From the NCBI GenBank assembly GCA_024734495.1, contig JALMQS010000099.1:71322249-71386248 (forward strand): 64,000 nt of DNA. The letters are read 5' to 3'. The notes beneath the pieces are model-generated. The model saw only the letters and a program-made list of their open reading frames with translations. It did no database searches and was not told the DNA's origin. Positions 52,801 through 63,437 of the stretch are shown here, one piece after another (position 1 is the first letter of the stretch; every line of letters starts with the position of its first letter). The position numbers were made by a program, and so were the translations under genes. The DNA comes from Forficula auricularia (lineage: Eukaryota > Arthropoda > Insecta > Dermaptera > Forficulidae).

Positions 52801-54404
52801 ACTTTCACATTAGTTTCTCCTTTATATGAAATCACCACTCCAATTTTCCTTCTTTCAAATTACTTAAAGCCGTTTTAGATAGTCCTAGTTCTATAATTTT
52901 AACCAAAAATGCATAAGCTACTTCTTCTAGCCATAGATAGTTTAAGTTTAACAACCCAAACTATAAAACTCTTACTTTCTGTATATGAGATCTATAGTAG
53001 GCGTCCATATATTTTTTGCGACATGACTAATTTACTTTCCTTTTTCGATTTCTATCAGAATTTTTGCTAGTTGAAGAAACTAAGGTTATCGATTATTAAT
53101 AAAGACCTACATACGGTTGTTCGATTTCCATCAAAATCTTGGGGTACTTATTCTAGCCTCTAGATAGCTCAAGATTCAAATCCCAAATCTCTGCGTCTTA
53201 TCGTATACCGCGATATAGATGGATTAAAATATTTATTTTGCGACACTCCTAATTCACATCTCCTTTTTTTATTTCAATCAGATTATATTTTCTACTCGAA
53301 TAACAGCTTATGAGACTAAATAACTAACCACTGTTAAAAAAAATCGTTAGAGCCGTTTTTGAAAAAAGCGAAAAATTTTAATTTAAATGTCAACTTTCGA
53401 TGTTCCGATTTTAACCAAAAGCTTGCTGTACTCCTTATAACCTATAGCTTAAGTTTCGAATTTCGTAGCTATGAGACATACGGTTGCGATGTTGCGAACG
53501 CATCAGGCGGGGCATGTACATACAGTACTCATGGACTAATGGATTTTTGGTCACTTTTTTGGCCTCTGGAGCCCACATTATCCACTTTTTTGTTTTAGAT
53601 TCGGTTTAAAACTATAGAAAGTATTGATTCTTTATATCTAGAAGTTACTGTGTTGAAGTTGGTGAATTACACTTTTTCCTCCTCGGATATAGAAGCTCTC
53701 AAAGTATTAGGACCCCGGGAGGTTAATTCATATTTTAAATATAAATGTGAAAGTAAAAAAAACTAACAAGTAGAATAAACTCTCAATTTTAAAATTATTT
53801 ATTAATTATCTTAGAATGAAGAAGAATTAAAATACCCTATTTTTTAACAAAATGTTATTTATTAGAAATGAAATACAATTTCGAAGATAAAGAAAACGTC
53901 TCTAGAGGATGTTGAAAGGAAGACATAAAAAAATTCAATTAAAACGCACCCCGTTAGCTCTGATAAGCGAGTTATCGACATAGAAACAGTATATGGTGCA
54001 TTTAACAGCGTATATTTTTACCTAGGATATAAATTAAATTGTCACGTGAAATAATATTATTATTTTACTCAAGAGAATGAATTTGAAATCATTATTTCTT
54101 TACTTAATCAATTTTTTTTGATTAATTTTTTGGTTAATAGTCTTGTCTATGACTCCATGATCCCAAGGGTCATCGCCCAGCCACCATCTTTCGTCTTTAT
54201 TTGATATTTTCTTCACGTCTTGCAAATTAACTAAATTCGTTTCATTTAAATTTTAACGATTATTTTATACTCTTAGCTATAGCACTTTTACTAGACTTAA
54301 TAATAAAAATTATGGATGCTTAAAAAAGAGAAAAAAACATTTATCGAGATAAATAATAAAAAAACAAAATCTGTCAACTAAAAAGATTAATTGTTAATTA
54401 ATTT
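52800..54404. other. AT-rich stretch with diverged long-period repeats
   Basis: Phrases of the type GATTTCTATCAGAATTTTTG, GATTTCCATCAAAATC, TTTCAATCAGATTAT and AGATAGTTTAAGTTTAAC / TAGCTCAAGATTC recur at intervals of roughly 150-200 bp between 52900 and 53500, suggesting a very old tandem array. No gene is recognised. Confidence 0.35.
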
Positions 54405-54711
54405 TACTCTCTTAAAATGAATCAGTGGAATTTCAGCTGATTTCTCCAGCGATCATATACGTCACTGAAAAATCAATCATTTGTATTAATTTCAACAGAT
54501 TCAACAGTGGTTTTTAATTTTCACTGATTCAAACAGAGGTTGTCTAAATAAAGTCTATATATAAAGCCACTAATGAATCAGTGAATTTTAAAAATCCACT
54601 AATACATTCAGTGACTATCCACTGATTAGCAGTGGTATGATTGGGACTATTTGGATAAGTGAATAGTCACTGTTATTCAGTGGATATCCACTGATTCAGT
54701 TTTAGAGAGTA
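54405..54711. mobile_element. Miniature element built from CACTGATTCAGTG repeats
   Basis: Termini TACTCTCTTAAAATGAATCA and the inverse of TACTCTCTAAAACTGAATCA bound 307 bp. The interior contains about ten copies of CACTGA / TCAGTG, often as ATTCAGTGGAT or CCACTGATT in both orientations. No coding. Target duplication not resolved (flanked by TTT / TTT). Confidence 0.75.
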
Positions 54712-54718
54712 CTTTTAT

Positions 54719-55916
54719 TATACCGGGTTTGAGTTTTTTTATCTTGAGACAGTCTTATAACTCAAAAACAGTGTATTATATGGAAAAAAGTTTCAAATAA
54801 AAGTTTGTTTATATCGAAGGATAAACCAAAGTACGCTAGTTGTTTGTCGACCTAGAACAAGCTTTCAAGGTTATTTCATTGTCAAGTTCTGTTTTTTAAA
54901 CGGAAACTTATATTTTTCTATACGTTTACTTAATCTAATAAAAAAACTGAACAACTTTCATAAGAAATTATTTTTATATTTATACGACATCAAATAAACA
55001 AAATATTAAATTAAATAGATCTCAAAAAATATTTTTTTACAAATTATTTAACTTAATTATCAAATAATAATGATTAAATAATTAATTATTAAATAAATAA
55101 TCATTAAATCGAAAAGCCTCAACAATGAAAATAAGTGTTTATAATGATATTAAAACTTCGTTATAGGTACTCAGATTTAAGAGATTATTTTTTACTTAAT
55201 AGATCTGGTTAAAATTCTTGAGTTTAAAAAAGTTTATTTCTTGTGTCAATCCAGTAGATAGTTATATTGTATTACGATAATAAAAATGGAGTATTTTTTG
55301 TTGAAGTCAGAATTAAAATGATCTTAATTTATGAGGTGAAAGTGGAAGAGTGTTAGGGGCTGCCATTGAAATGGATGCCGAGACGTTTTCTTGATAGGAA
55401 TACACCCTCACGAGCTTCATTTTATTGTGTTGTAAAATCTGTTAAAAAAACAGGAAATCCAAAAGCTACAAAGAACTGGAACAGTCCAAAATAAAGAAAC
55501 TGGAACTGGAATTCATCCAGAAGACATGCAATACACTCTGGAAGGTCTTAGAACAGTGTCGAAGAATTATTGAATTATTAATTATCATTAAATTATTTAT
55601 TTAATCATTATTATTCGATAATCAAGTTAAATAAGTGTTAAAAATAATTATTAAAATTTTTTTTGAGATCTAATTGATTCATGTATTTTATTTATTTGAT
55701 GTCGTATAAAAAATTAGTTCTTATGAAAGTTGTTCAGTTTTTTTGTAGATAAAGTTAGAAAAATATTGAGTTCTATTAAAAAAAAAGAACTTGACATTGA
55801 AATACCCTTGAAAGCTTGTTCTACGTCTACGAACAATAGTTTAGTTTCCCCCTCGATATAAATAAACTTTGAGTTATAAGACTGTCTTAAGATAAAATAA
55901 AAAACTCACCCGGTAT
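54719..55916. mobile_element. Foldback TIR element family A, copy 4
   Basis: Starts TATACCGGGTTTGAG and ends AACTCACCCGGTATATA, with arms as in copy 1. The centre keeps the coding remnant. Lacks the 124-bp hairpin present in copy 1. Confidence 0.8.
55315..55570 (+). pseudogene. Decayed DUF4817-like HTH remnant, copy 4
   Basis: ATGATCTTAATTTATGAGGT gives KMILIYEVKVEE; a second phase gives LGAAIEMDAETFS followed by two stops, aligning with LGAAIEMYAERFP of copy 1. The second helix region (AAGACATGCAATACACTCTG) is further degraded. More damaged than the 3.4-kb copy. Confidence 0.5.
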
Positions 55917-55992
55917 ATATTTTTAGAATAGGCTACTTGCACTCAAAAGCTTAAAAAATATATCCTTTACTCAATATAAGGGCTTCCTAATA

Positions 55993-56635
55993 TATGATGG
56001 GGCATAAAGATCTACCAAATTTTTAGGAAGTATAAAAATTAAAAAAATTAACTAGAAAAAAACTGAATATATTTTTGAAAAGAATATAAAATGCATTTTT
56101 TTAAATGTGTTTTAAACATTATATCAGACTAAAAAAGTGTGTGTGTGTGGGGGGGGGGGGGGTCAAAAATGAAAATTCTATACTTTATTCTGTGGACCCC
56201 AAAAGGCTAAAAATGCAAAAACTAACCACCGAAAATGAAAATTCTAACGAGCAAACTATATATACAAAATTTAGTTAGTTTTTGCATTTCTAGCCTTCTG
56301 GCGGTCCACAGAATATGCAAACAAAACCTGGATTAGTTTGTTCAAAAGGGCTAGTATTTTAATTTTTGACCCCCCCCCCTCTCTCCATTTTGGGTGGTTA
56401 ATTTTTGCATGTCTAGCCTTTTGGGGCTCCACAGAATATGTATACAAAATTTGGTTGAGTTCGGTCGAAAAGGCTAAAATTTTCACTTTTGACCCTCCCT
56501 TTTATTGTCTGAAAATGTTTAAAACACATTAAAAAAAAATTATTTTATGTTCTTTTCAAAAATATATTCAGTTTTTTATAGTTAATTTTTTTCATTTTTT
56601 TACCTCTTCAAAATATGGTAGATCTTTATGCCTGG
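55993..56635. mobile_element. Mariner-like family B copy, expanded
   Basis: Left end TATGATGGGGCATAAAGATC and right end GGTAGATCTTTATGCCTGG are damaged family B termini. Internal units GTATACAAAATTTGGTTGAG and CATTTTGGGTGGTTAATTTT occur three times. A (GT)n-G(n) run lies at 56138-56162. Confidence 0.7.
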
Positions 56636-57384
56636 ATAATGGATAGTACCTTTTGAAATAGAACTTATTTTTCAAGTGTATTTTAGTCAAGGGTTTAGTA
56701 GGTTTTGACATGAAATTGATACCAGAAATCATAAAGGGAGATAATAGTTATATGGAACCTTCATTACCTCATTTTTTACAACAAATGTATTTAGTACCTT
56801 TTAAAAAATGAACTTCTCATTTGTCGAAATTATTTTTTATAAAAATTGTTTATGAAAAATGTAATTTTTACAATAGCCATTTTTCTAGAATAAATATCAA
56901 TTTATTGTTGAATAAGAAATGCGATGATAAAAGGCCTTATGACTAGAAAAAAGACCAAAGAGGGAGTGGGCAAGGTGGGGGCCAGGGGGTCAGTAAAAAG
57001 GTCTGTTGAGGTGACAGTTGATGGGGATATCAATTAATTTCAGGTCGGGACACAAACAAATGAATGTATTTTGCATTTGAAATTTAATGAAAACACAAAA
57101 TTAGAAAATCCATCACTTGAGGCGACGTGTGCCCCTCCGCCCCCTCCCCTTCCGACCGCTTGTACTCTTCTATCCAATTCACATTCACAAAATGTCCTTC
57201 TATTTGCTTATTTATTTTAAATTAAATTAATTACTTGACACCACGATTAATCTCTTCACAGGTAGCTTCGGTTTAATTGTAATTCGATTACCTAAAGAAG
57301 GAATAAAGGGATAAATATAGAGAATTATACTGATAATTCCGAATAAGTGAATATTATTAATACACATATATATATATGTTAGAA
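56636..57384. other. AT-rich stretch without recognised feature
   Basis: A GC-richer patch at 57120-57170 (GCCCCTCCGCCCCCTCCCC) is low-complexity. No gene or element end. Confidence 0.4.
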
Positions 57385-57560
57385 TAAGAAAATACAAATC
57401 TTTAAAAAAACAATCAAGAACACGTTTATCCCAAACCAAACGTTTCGGGAGAATTTCTCCCTTTTTCTTGGGAAATTTGTAAAAAAAAGGTTGCTTCCTC
57501 TCTTTTGGTTTCGAATAAACGTGTTGATTGTTTTTTAAAGATTTGTATTTTTTAATATTT
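57385..57560. repeat. Inverted repeat with GAAAC hairpin
   Basis: ACAAATCTTTAAAAAAACAA with AACACGTTTATCCCAAACC is mirrored by CGAATAAACGTGTTGATTGT. Minus strand GGGAGAAATTCTCCC-GAAACGTTTGG is the stem II plus GAAAC half of a hammerhead, but the CTGANGA box is replaced by CAAGAAA; probably a dead ribozyme. Confidence 0.6.
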
Positions 57561-57599
57561 AATACACAATCAAAAAATAATTTTTTGCTTGATTGTTAG

Positions 57600-57900
57600 T
57601 ATTGGAAGAGAATAATTAATAAAGTAAAGGGAATGTAGTTTCACATTGAATGAATTAAAACTCAAATAGGTTTATACAAACTCAGTATATTTCGAATTAT
57701 TAATCCATCATCAGGAGCTTAGAGATTAAAAACATTAATCTGTAAACTCATGATGATCGACTAATAATCCCAAATATATTGAGTTGGTATAAACCTCTTT
57801 GAGTTTTAATTCATTCACTGTGAAACTAACTCCCTTTACTTGATTAATTAATATGATGTTTCACCTAAAACCTATACCACTTTCCCTAAAAAAAATTGGA
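57600..57900. mobile_element. GTTTCAC-type foldback element with ribozyme motif H9
   Basis: AAGTAAAGGGAATGTAGTTT followed by CACATTGAATGAATTAAAAC is mirrored near 57800-57850, which continues to ATGTTTCACCTAAAACCTAT and ACCACTTTCCC, the family terminus. Same layout as the 19.7-kb element, with different outer arms. Confidence 0.7.
57680..57719 (-). ncRNA. Hammerhead-like motif H9
   Basis: Minus strand: stem I AAGCTC, CTGATGA (57708-57714), an extra T, stem II GGATT/AATTC (one G.T pair), GAAA (57690-57693), TATAC, T, then GAGTTT pairing with AAGCTC (one G.T). Position 16.1 is C instead of U, so cleavage is unlikely in this copy. Confidence 0.5.
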
Positions 57901-58296
57901 AGAGAATCTTCCAGAATGCATTTTTTGAAATCTTCCAATATCCATAAAAACAAATTGACTGAGTTAGTGTTTTTTATTTAAGATTCTTCCAAAACCCAAA
58001 TGCCTAAATCTTCACCCTTTGAAACTGATCGAGAAATACTAGTATGTTTAAAAAGGGCTGCGGATACAATAATTATCTATTTCCCTTTACTATAAGCTTA
58101 GACATTGAAAATAAAAGTCCAGACTTGTTTAAGACTATTAGAAATTTATTTCTTAACATCTCATATTCTAAAAATGGTCCTTTCCCTTACGAATTTGGAC
58201 CAAAACGATACTCATTATAGAGAGAATATTCAATTGAACTTCATTAAACTTCAGACTTTTAAAGTAAAGGCGGCTTGCCACATTTGATGAATTTAA

Positions 58297-58820
58297 TCTA
58301 TAAATATAAAATTAAGGTTTTGTCTGTACATTGCTCCAATTCCCGCCAAATTTTGGTTGCACACGTTTCAAGCAAAGTTATGAACGAAAACACCTCAACA
58401 AAATTCCTGTCTGTATGTATGTCTGTATGTATGTCTGTCTGTTTCAGTGATTTCCGAAAATTTGCTCACTATTCACGTAAAAACGGCTAAGGGATTATTA
58501 TGAAATTTCATATTTACATCAGATGTCTTCTAACTTACGTATTTAGCTATATAACGTTTTGATATTTTGACCCCAGAAGGGGGTTTGGGGCGGCGCACGA
58601 ATGAAAATTATCAAATAACTCCTAAACTATTAACCCTACGGCAAATTTTATGATAAACATTGTATTGTAGTAGCATTGTAGGGGATGTGATTTCTGACAA
58701 CTTTTGTTTAAAAAAATTTCCCCAGAAACCCCACCCAAAAAGGGGGATAGGGTGAAAAAATGTAAATTCTTGCCTCTTGAACTTAAGCATGGAAAAAGAT
58801 GGCGACCCAACTTTGGCATT
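58297..58820 (+). mobile_element. Helitron 5-prime end
   Basis: After host A, TCTATAAATATAAAATTAAG with GTTTTGTCTGTACATTGCTC matches the Helitron at 45.0 kb and stays homologous to about 58618 (GGCGCACGAATGAAAATTAT). The continuation to about 58820 lacks a clear 3-prime hairpin. A GTCTGTATGTAT-type microsatellite lies at 58410-58443. Confidence 0.65.
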
Positions 58821-59690
58821 TTATATACATATTTTACTCTCGGTTGCTAATATATTTATCCGGAAACTCGTTAAGTACATTTATGTAATAAAATTAACAA
58901 TTTTTTTATTAAACATAGCTATAGAGGGAAATCGGATGTCGACCTTATCAAGTTTTATTTATTAATACATTGTATTATCAAAATATTAATTTCATTAGGA
59001 AACTCGATAGGTGAAGGTCGACCTAAGCCGGGATCTTAACATATAAAGAAATCAAAAATCAGAACTTGTCAATCCCCTAATACCACTGAAGATGGTCACC
59101 AGTGGCCATAGAAACTGTTTAATGAATAATGAATACAGATAAATAATATATGATAAATCGGAGCCAGCCAGATATGTGACTGTATCTATTACAATTGTAC
59201 AATTTAACAAAAATATTCTTTGGGATGAAATAAAGTTTTGATTGATTATTACTGTCAAAATGAGAGTTTATTTTAAAATGAAATCTTATAATTGTATACA
59301 CATATTACTCGCCTACTTCCCGGGTGAGTCTAGTATTATATTTAATTTACTCAAAAGCATTTTTTACTTTACCATACAGGGTATGGCCAAGTAATGTAAT
59401 CGTGCATGAAAAAAGTGTTTTTTTGTTCTTTCTTTCGAAATATCTAAAAAACGGCTGAAAGCATTTTGATTAAAAAAATTGGGTGAAATCATGGCCTTTC
59501 GCTCTACAAGAAAGCCCTTGTAAGTGAACATCGAAAAAATTATATTTTTTGAGATAATAATTGTTTTGTCAAAATGTCTGTTAGTCTGTTAGTTAGTCTG
59601 TGCGTTACCAATTTTTTGTGGACGAGCTAGCTCAAAAACTAGTGTGAATATCGAAACCATATTTCACACGTAGTTTTGGTGCATTGAGAT
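58821..59690. other. AT-rich stretch without recognised feature
   Basis: No gene is recognised. 59375-59400 (ACAGGGTATGGCCAAGTAAT) resembles a mariner-like terminus, but no partner was found. Confidence 0.35.
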
Positions 59691-59694
59691 TAAG

Positions 59695-60030
59695 AGCTGA
59701 TGAGATTTTGGTGCATATCGACCAAAAATTAATGGAGGTGGCCGGGGGGGGGGGATTAAAATTAAAAATCTAGGCCATTGAAGCAAACTCAACCAAATTT
59801 TGTATACATATCCAGTGGGCCCCCAGAAGTCTAAAAATGCAAAAACTAACCCCCGAAAATGATGGGTGGTCAAAAAATGAAAATCTTGACCATTTACCAA
59901 ACTCAACCAAATTTTGTATACATAAAGTGGGACCTCAGAAGACTAGAAATGCAAAAACTAACCACCAAAAATGGGGGGGGTTTGTAGGGTCAAAAAATTA
60001 AAATCTAGGCCCTTGTATCAAACTCAACCA
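59695..60030 (+). repeat. Family B internal units, three copies
   Basis: Three units of AAGCAAACTCAACCAAATTT, TGTATACATATCCAGTGGG, CTAAAAATGCAAAAACTAAC at about 110-bp spacing, each followed by an ATGG(G)n run. No termini. The last unit runs into an inverted GATGTGGCCAT motif. Confidence 0.7.
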
Positions 60031-60152
60031 GAAGTGTATGGTAAAGTCAAGTGGATGGCCACAAAAATTACAAATTACAATGTAATTTTTGAGATTGTGT
60101 TGCTTTGTGATGAGAAGTTTTGATTGTATATTTTGTAATGATTGAAATGTTT

Positions 60153-60194
60153 TAGGCTGATGATGACATATTTGTAAATGTCGAAACGTTCCTG
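60153..60194 (+). ncRNA. Hammerhead ribozyme-like motif H10
   Basis: Stem I TAGG (60153-60156), CTGATGA (60157-60163), an extra T, stem II GACAT/ATGTC (60165-60169 / 60178-60182), GAAA (60183-60186), stem III AC/GT, cleavage T at 60190, stem I partner CCTG (60191-60194, one G.T). A complete architecture on the plus strand with stem sequences unlike the other families. Flanked by ACAATAAAATAAAC and an inverted GATGTGGCCAT block. Confidence 0.7.
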
Positions 60195-60249
60195 GGTGAC
60201 AATAAAATAAACAAAAATAAAAGATACAAAATGTGTTTTTTGTCAAAAA

Positions 60250-61264
60250 AGAATAAAACTAACACCTATTTAAAAGAGAATTTGTATCCTCAAAAAATTT
60301 ACATATATATAGATATATATATATAAATTAAACTCAAAATTAATAAAGAAATTAAAAAATATTAAATTGAAATGAATACCTATATCAGATTGAATATTTC
60401 TCTTTTAATATTTTTTATTATTAATTCACCGAAACTGCGCAAATACGTTTCCTTCCAATTTTCTTTTCAAATCAATCACAAAAGAGATCCTTGTCATAAT
60501 AGCATTTGATTGGTTGAAATTGTTAATATATAAGTAGAGGACATTATTCAGTGCTGCTATCTTTAGCTGTCCTCGAAACGCACAAGGGTTTAGATTTTAT
60601 TATTAAATCAATGAAATTACAAACCTCAATGATTATTTGAAGCCAAAAGCGTCAATTAAGAAAAGATTACTAGCCATTTTAGGTAAATGGATTATAGGAA
60701 TTATTAAACCAATTTTTGAATTGAATAAATAATTAAACGGATGCTCACGTGTTCTCCGGTTATCGATTGAATGTTCTGCGCAGCTTTCTTTCTTTTAATG
60801 GAACGAGAGAGACCATGGCTGGATGATGGATGGATGAATGGCTTGCCATATGGTATGTATCAACACTAATTACACACTAATATTATTAACATTTAATCAA
60901 ATTTTTGAGCTACGTGTGTTTCTCTATTTAAATTTTTTGTTTTTATATTTCAAACCCGGATTAGTCAAAAGCCACGTTTTCCAACATGCGAATTAAGGTT
61001 ATGTTAAGCTCAAAATTTCCAACCCCTTTGAATAAGCCCTGATTTAGTCAAAGTGGATAAAAGTGTTTTCGAATTGTTAAAAAAAAAATACTTTTTTTAC
61101 TTTATCTTATAATTTATTCTTTTTTTTTACTTCATCTCTAAAATGTCCTCGATCCTGGACCACATTTTGCCTAGTACCTGTTGATGGCTTAATTTTTCTT
61201 TCTATTTTTTTTTTAATCTTTCTAATTATATATTTGGATAAGTAATAATTTGTTATAAAGGCCA
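60250..61264. other. AT-rich stretch, partly complex
   Basis: 60480-60600 has a TATA-like TTAATATATAAGTAGAGG preceded by GATTGGTTG, superficially promoter-like. 60740-60870 is more complex (GTTCTCCGGTTATCGATTG; ATGGATGGATGAATGG). No open frame supports a gene. Confidence 0.3.
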
Positions 61265-61269
61265 TAGAT

Positions 61270-62795
61270 ATAAGAATACTGAATCGGCCCCCGAAAGATA
61301 ATTTAATGATTCTTAGGGGATATGTAGGTACTAATAAAATAATAAGATCCTGAAAGTTTCGGATATCTTTTGAGAAAGGGCAAAATATGTAAAAAACAGA
61401 AAAAAAATTTCTCAGTATTTACAGAACCGATCGATCTAAATTTTTAATATGTTTTAGGGACTGACGAGGGGTGAACCGCAACCTAAAATCGTGTACACCT
61501 ACATACACTTTCACATTCATTTCCAAGTAGAACACAATAGATGACAATAGATTATCTAATGAATTCCAAAGTAATTCCAAATAATTCCAAAGACGGTGTT
61601 CACCTAATTCAAATCGTGGTTCACCCCTTGGAGACTGATAATAGCTTCTAGGAAAAAAATGTAAGATTTATAGGTTAATTCGATCATTGAAAAAAAAAAT
61701 TGTTTTTCTTTTAATTTCAATTTTTGACCATGATACAATTTTGGCACAATTATAAAACTATTTTTTTAAACGTTATATTTCCCTATATAGGTATTACCTT
61801 TTAAAATTTTGAAAAAAGGTACGCCATAGTAGAAAAAAAACAAAAAACAATTTTTTTTATGTTTTAAGCTTTCATTGCATTATTTAAAACAAAAAAAAAT
61901 GGTTTTTAATTTTTTTCTATTATGGCGTACCTTTTTTCAAAATTTTAAAAGGTAATACTATTATAGGGAAATAAAAGATTGATTGAAAAAATAGCTTTAT
62001 AATCGTGGCAAAATTGTATCATGGTCTAAAATTGAAATTCAAAGAAGAACAATTTTTTTTTCAAGGATCGAATTTACTTATAAAAAAAATTGGTTTTTAT
62101 TTTTTCTACTATGGTCTACCTTTTTTCAAAATTTGATAAGGTACTAGTATTATAAGGAAATAGATTAGGTTCGAAAAAAATAGTTTCATATTTGTGCCAA
62201 AATTGTATCATGGTTAAAAATAGAAATTAACAAAAAAGAATTTGTTTTTCAAGGATATAATTAACCTATGTAGCTCATCATTTTTGATAAAGTAAAAAAA
62301 ATTTTTCAAAAATTTTTTTGGAACTTTTTCAAAAAAATTTTAAATATAAAATACTAGGTAGGTTTGACATAAATAAAAGATCAGATGCTTGTTTAGAACG
62401 ACTCAATATATTATATATATACTATATATATTTTTTTATGTAAAACCTACCAAGTATTTTATATTTAAAAAAAAATTTGAAAAAGTTCCAAAAAATATTT
62501 TTCAAAAAATTTTCTTTACTTTATTTAATATGTTTCACCAAGAATCTACACCATTCTCCCTTAACAAAATCATAATTTTTGGTCGAGAAGCTATTATCAG
62601 TCGCTAAAAGATATTAAAAATTTAGATCAATCGGTTCTGTCAATCCTGAGATTTTTTTTTCTGTTTTTTACATATTTTGCTTTTTCTCAAAAGAGATCTG
62701 AAACTTTCAGGTTCTTATTATTTTATTAGTACCTACATATCCCTTAAGTATCATTAAATTATCTTTCCGGGGCCGATTAAGTATGTTCATACCCC
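61270..62795. repeat. Large inverted repeat (about 1.5 kb) hosting a hAT-like insertion
   Basis: The left arm (GAATCGGCCCCCGAAAGATA; GGGATATGTAGGTACTAATA; ACCGATCGATCTAAATTTTT) is mirrored at 62580-62795. The next layer (61690-61850, minus; 61895-62085 and 62085-62270, plus) is a three-copy unit of about 190 bp with TGATACAATTTTGGCACAAT and GGTACGCCATAGTAG. The centre-right includes a GTTTCAC-type block (62345-62460) and a family terminus TTTCACCAAGAATCTACACC (62529-62548). Confidence 0.75.
61465..61630. mobile_element. hAT-like miniature element, copy B
   Basis: Termini CGAGGGGTGAACCGCAACC and the inverse of CAAGGGGTGAACCACGATT, with GTGTACACCTAC / AGGTGAACACC. Flanks GGGACTGA (61457-61464) and GAGACTGA (61631-61638) form an 8-bp duplication. 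The opposite arm of the surrounding inverted repeat (62597-62604) has this octamer only once, an empty site. It keeps two or three AATTCCAAA units instead of the 18-unit array of copy A. Confidence 0.85.
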
Positions 62796-62848
62796 TATGC
62801 CCTTTTATGATGACTTTACTAAAGATTTTATATTTTTTTTAAATAATA

Positions 62849-62967
62849 TACCGGGTGAATTTTTTATCTTGAGACAGTCTTTTAACTCAAAAACAGTGCA
62901 TTATATGTAAAAAGTTTCAAAAAGCTTCAAGTAAAAGCTTATTTATATCAGGGGGGAAATTAAACTA
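62849..62967. mobile_element. Family A foldback copy 5, left part
   Basis: ATATACCGGGTGAATTTTTT, ATCTTGAGACAGTC, AACTCAAAAACAGTGCATT. Continues at 63438 after a LINE insertion. Confidence 0.75.
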
Positions 62968-62969
62968 CT

Positions 62970-63116
62970 CGTACTGATATCGCCACCAGATCCTTTGTCG
63001 TCAGCTCGGCTCGGTTGTGGAATACATTGCCATTAAATATCCGAACATCGCTTTCAACATCATCTTTTCATCGCTCACTCAGGGTGCATCTTCTCGGGGG
63101 GGCTGGGTTGGAGTAA
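62970..63116 (+). pseudogene. LINE reverse transcriptase C-terminal fragment
   Basis: The frame reads RTDIATRSFVVSSARLWNTL, then PLNIRTSLSTSSFHRSLRVH and LLGGAGLE, then TAA at 63114-63116. The (F/V)..(A/S)ARLWN.LP..IR......FK..L..(Y/H)L pattern is the usual end of CR1/Jockey-type ORF2. The natural stop appears intact; everything upstream is lost by 5-prime truncation. Confidence 0.8.
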
Positions 63117-63184
63117 TGTGTCACTGGACTATTCGCCTGCTTGTGCTGACTCTAGGTTGCTCACTGTGGGTTGGGAGAGTCTTG

Positions 63185-63390
63185 CTCATTTAAATCTTAC
63201 TATATACCTGTATTCTTTCTGTTTAACATTTAAATCTTACTATATATTTGTATATCTGTATTCTTTCTGTTTCTCATTTAAATGTCACTATATGTATGTA
63301 TTCTTTCTGTTTTTTCATTTAAATATTATATATGTTCTGTTTGCTTACTTAAATGTTACTATTTGTATATATTCTTTCTGTTTCTGCTCT
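63185..63390 (+). repeat. About 40-bp minisatellite in LINE 3-prime UTR, 5 units
   Basis: CATTTAAATCTTACTATATA plus CTGTATTCTTTCTGTTT recurs five times with small changes, keeping (A/T)TTTAAAT and TTCTTTCTGTTT as anchors. The plus-strand frame across it is incidental. Confidence 0.85.
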
Positions 63391-63437
63391 ACGAGGTAGC
63401 CACCTCATAGCATTGTTTTAAATAAATAAATAAACTA

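Larger units (their letters stand above)
62968..63430 (+). mobile_element. LINE 3-prime end (CR1/Jockey-type), nested
   Basis: Splits family A copy 5, with TAAACTA at both junctions (62961-62967 and 63431-63437) as target duplication. It carries the C-terminus of an ORF2-type protein, a 3-prime region with a 40-bp minisatellite and an (AAAT)n tail. A family distinct from the LINE at 16 kb. Confidence 0.85.

Noticed and set aside
59375..59400. ACAGGGTATGGCCAAGTAAT as a mariner-like terminus
   Set aside because: No inverted partner was found within a plausible distance, so the element cannot be supported.
60480..60600. TATA- and CCAAT-like sequences suggesting a gene promoter
   Set aside because: No downstream open frame or splice structure follows within several hundred bases, and TATA-like strings are expected by chance in such AT-rich DNA.
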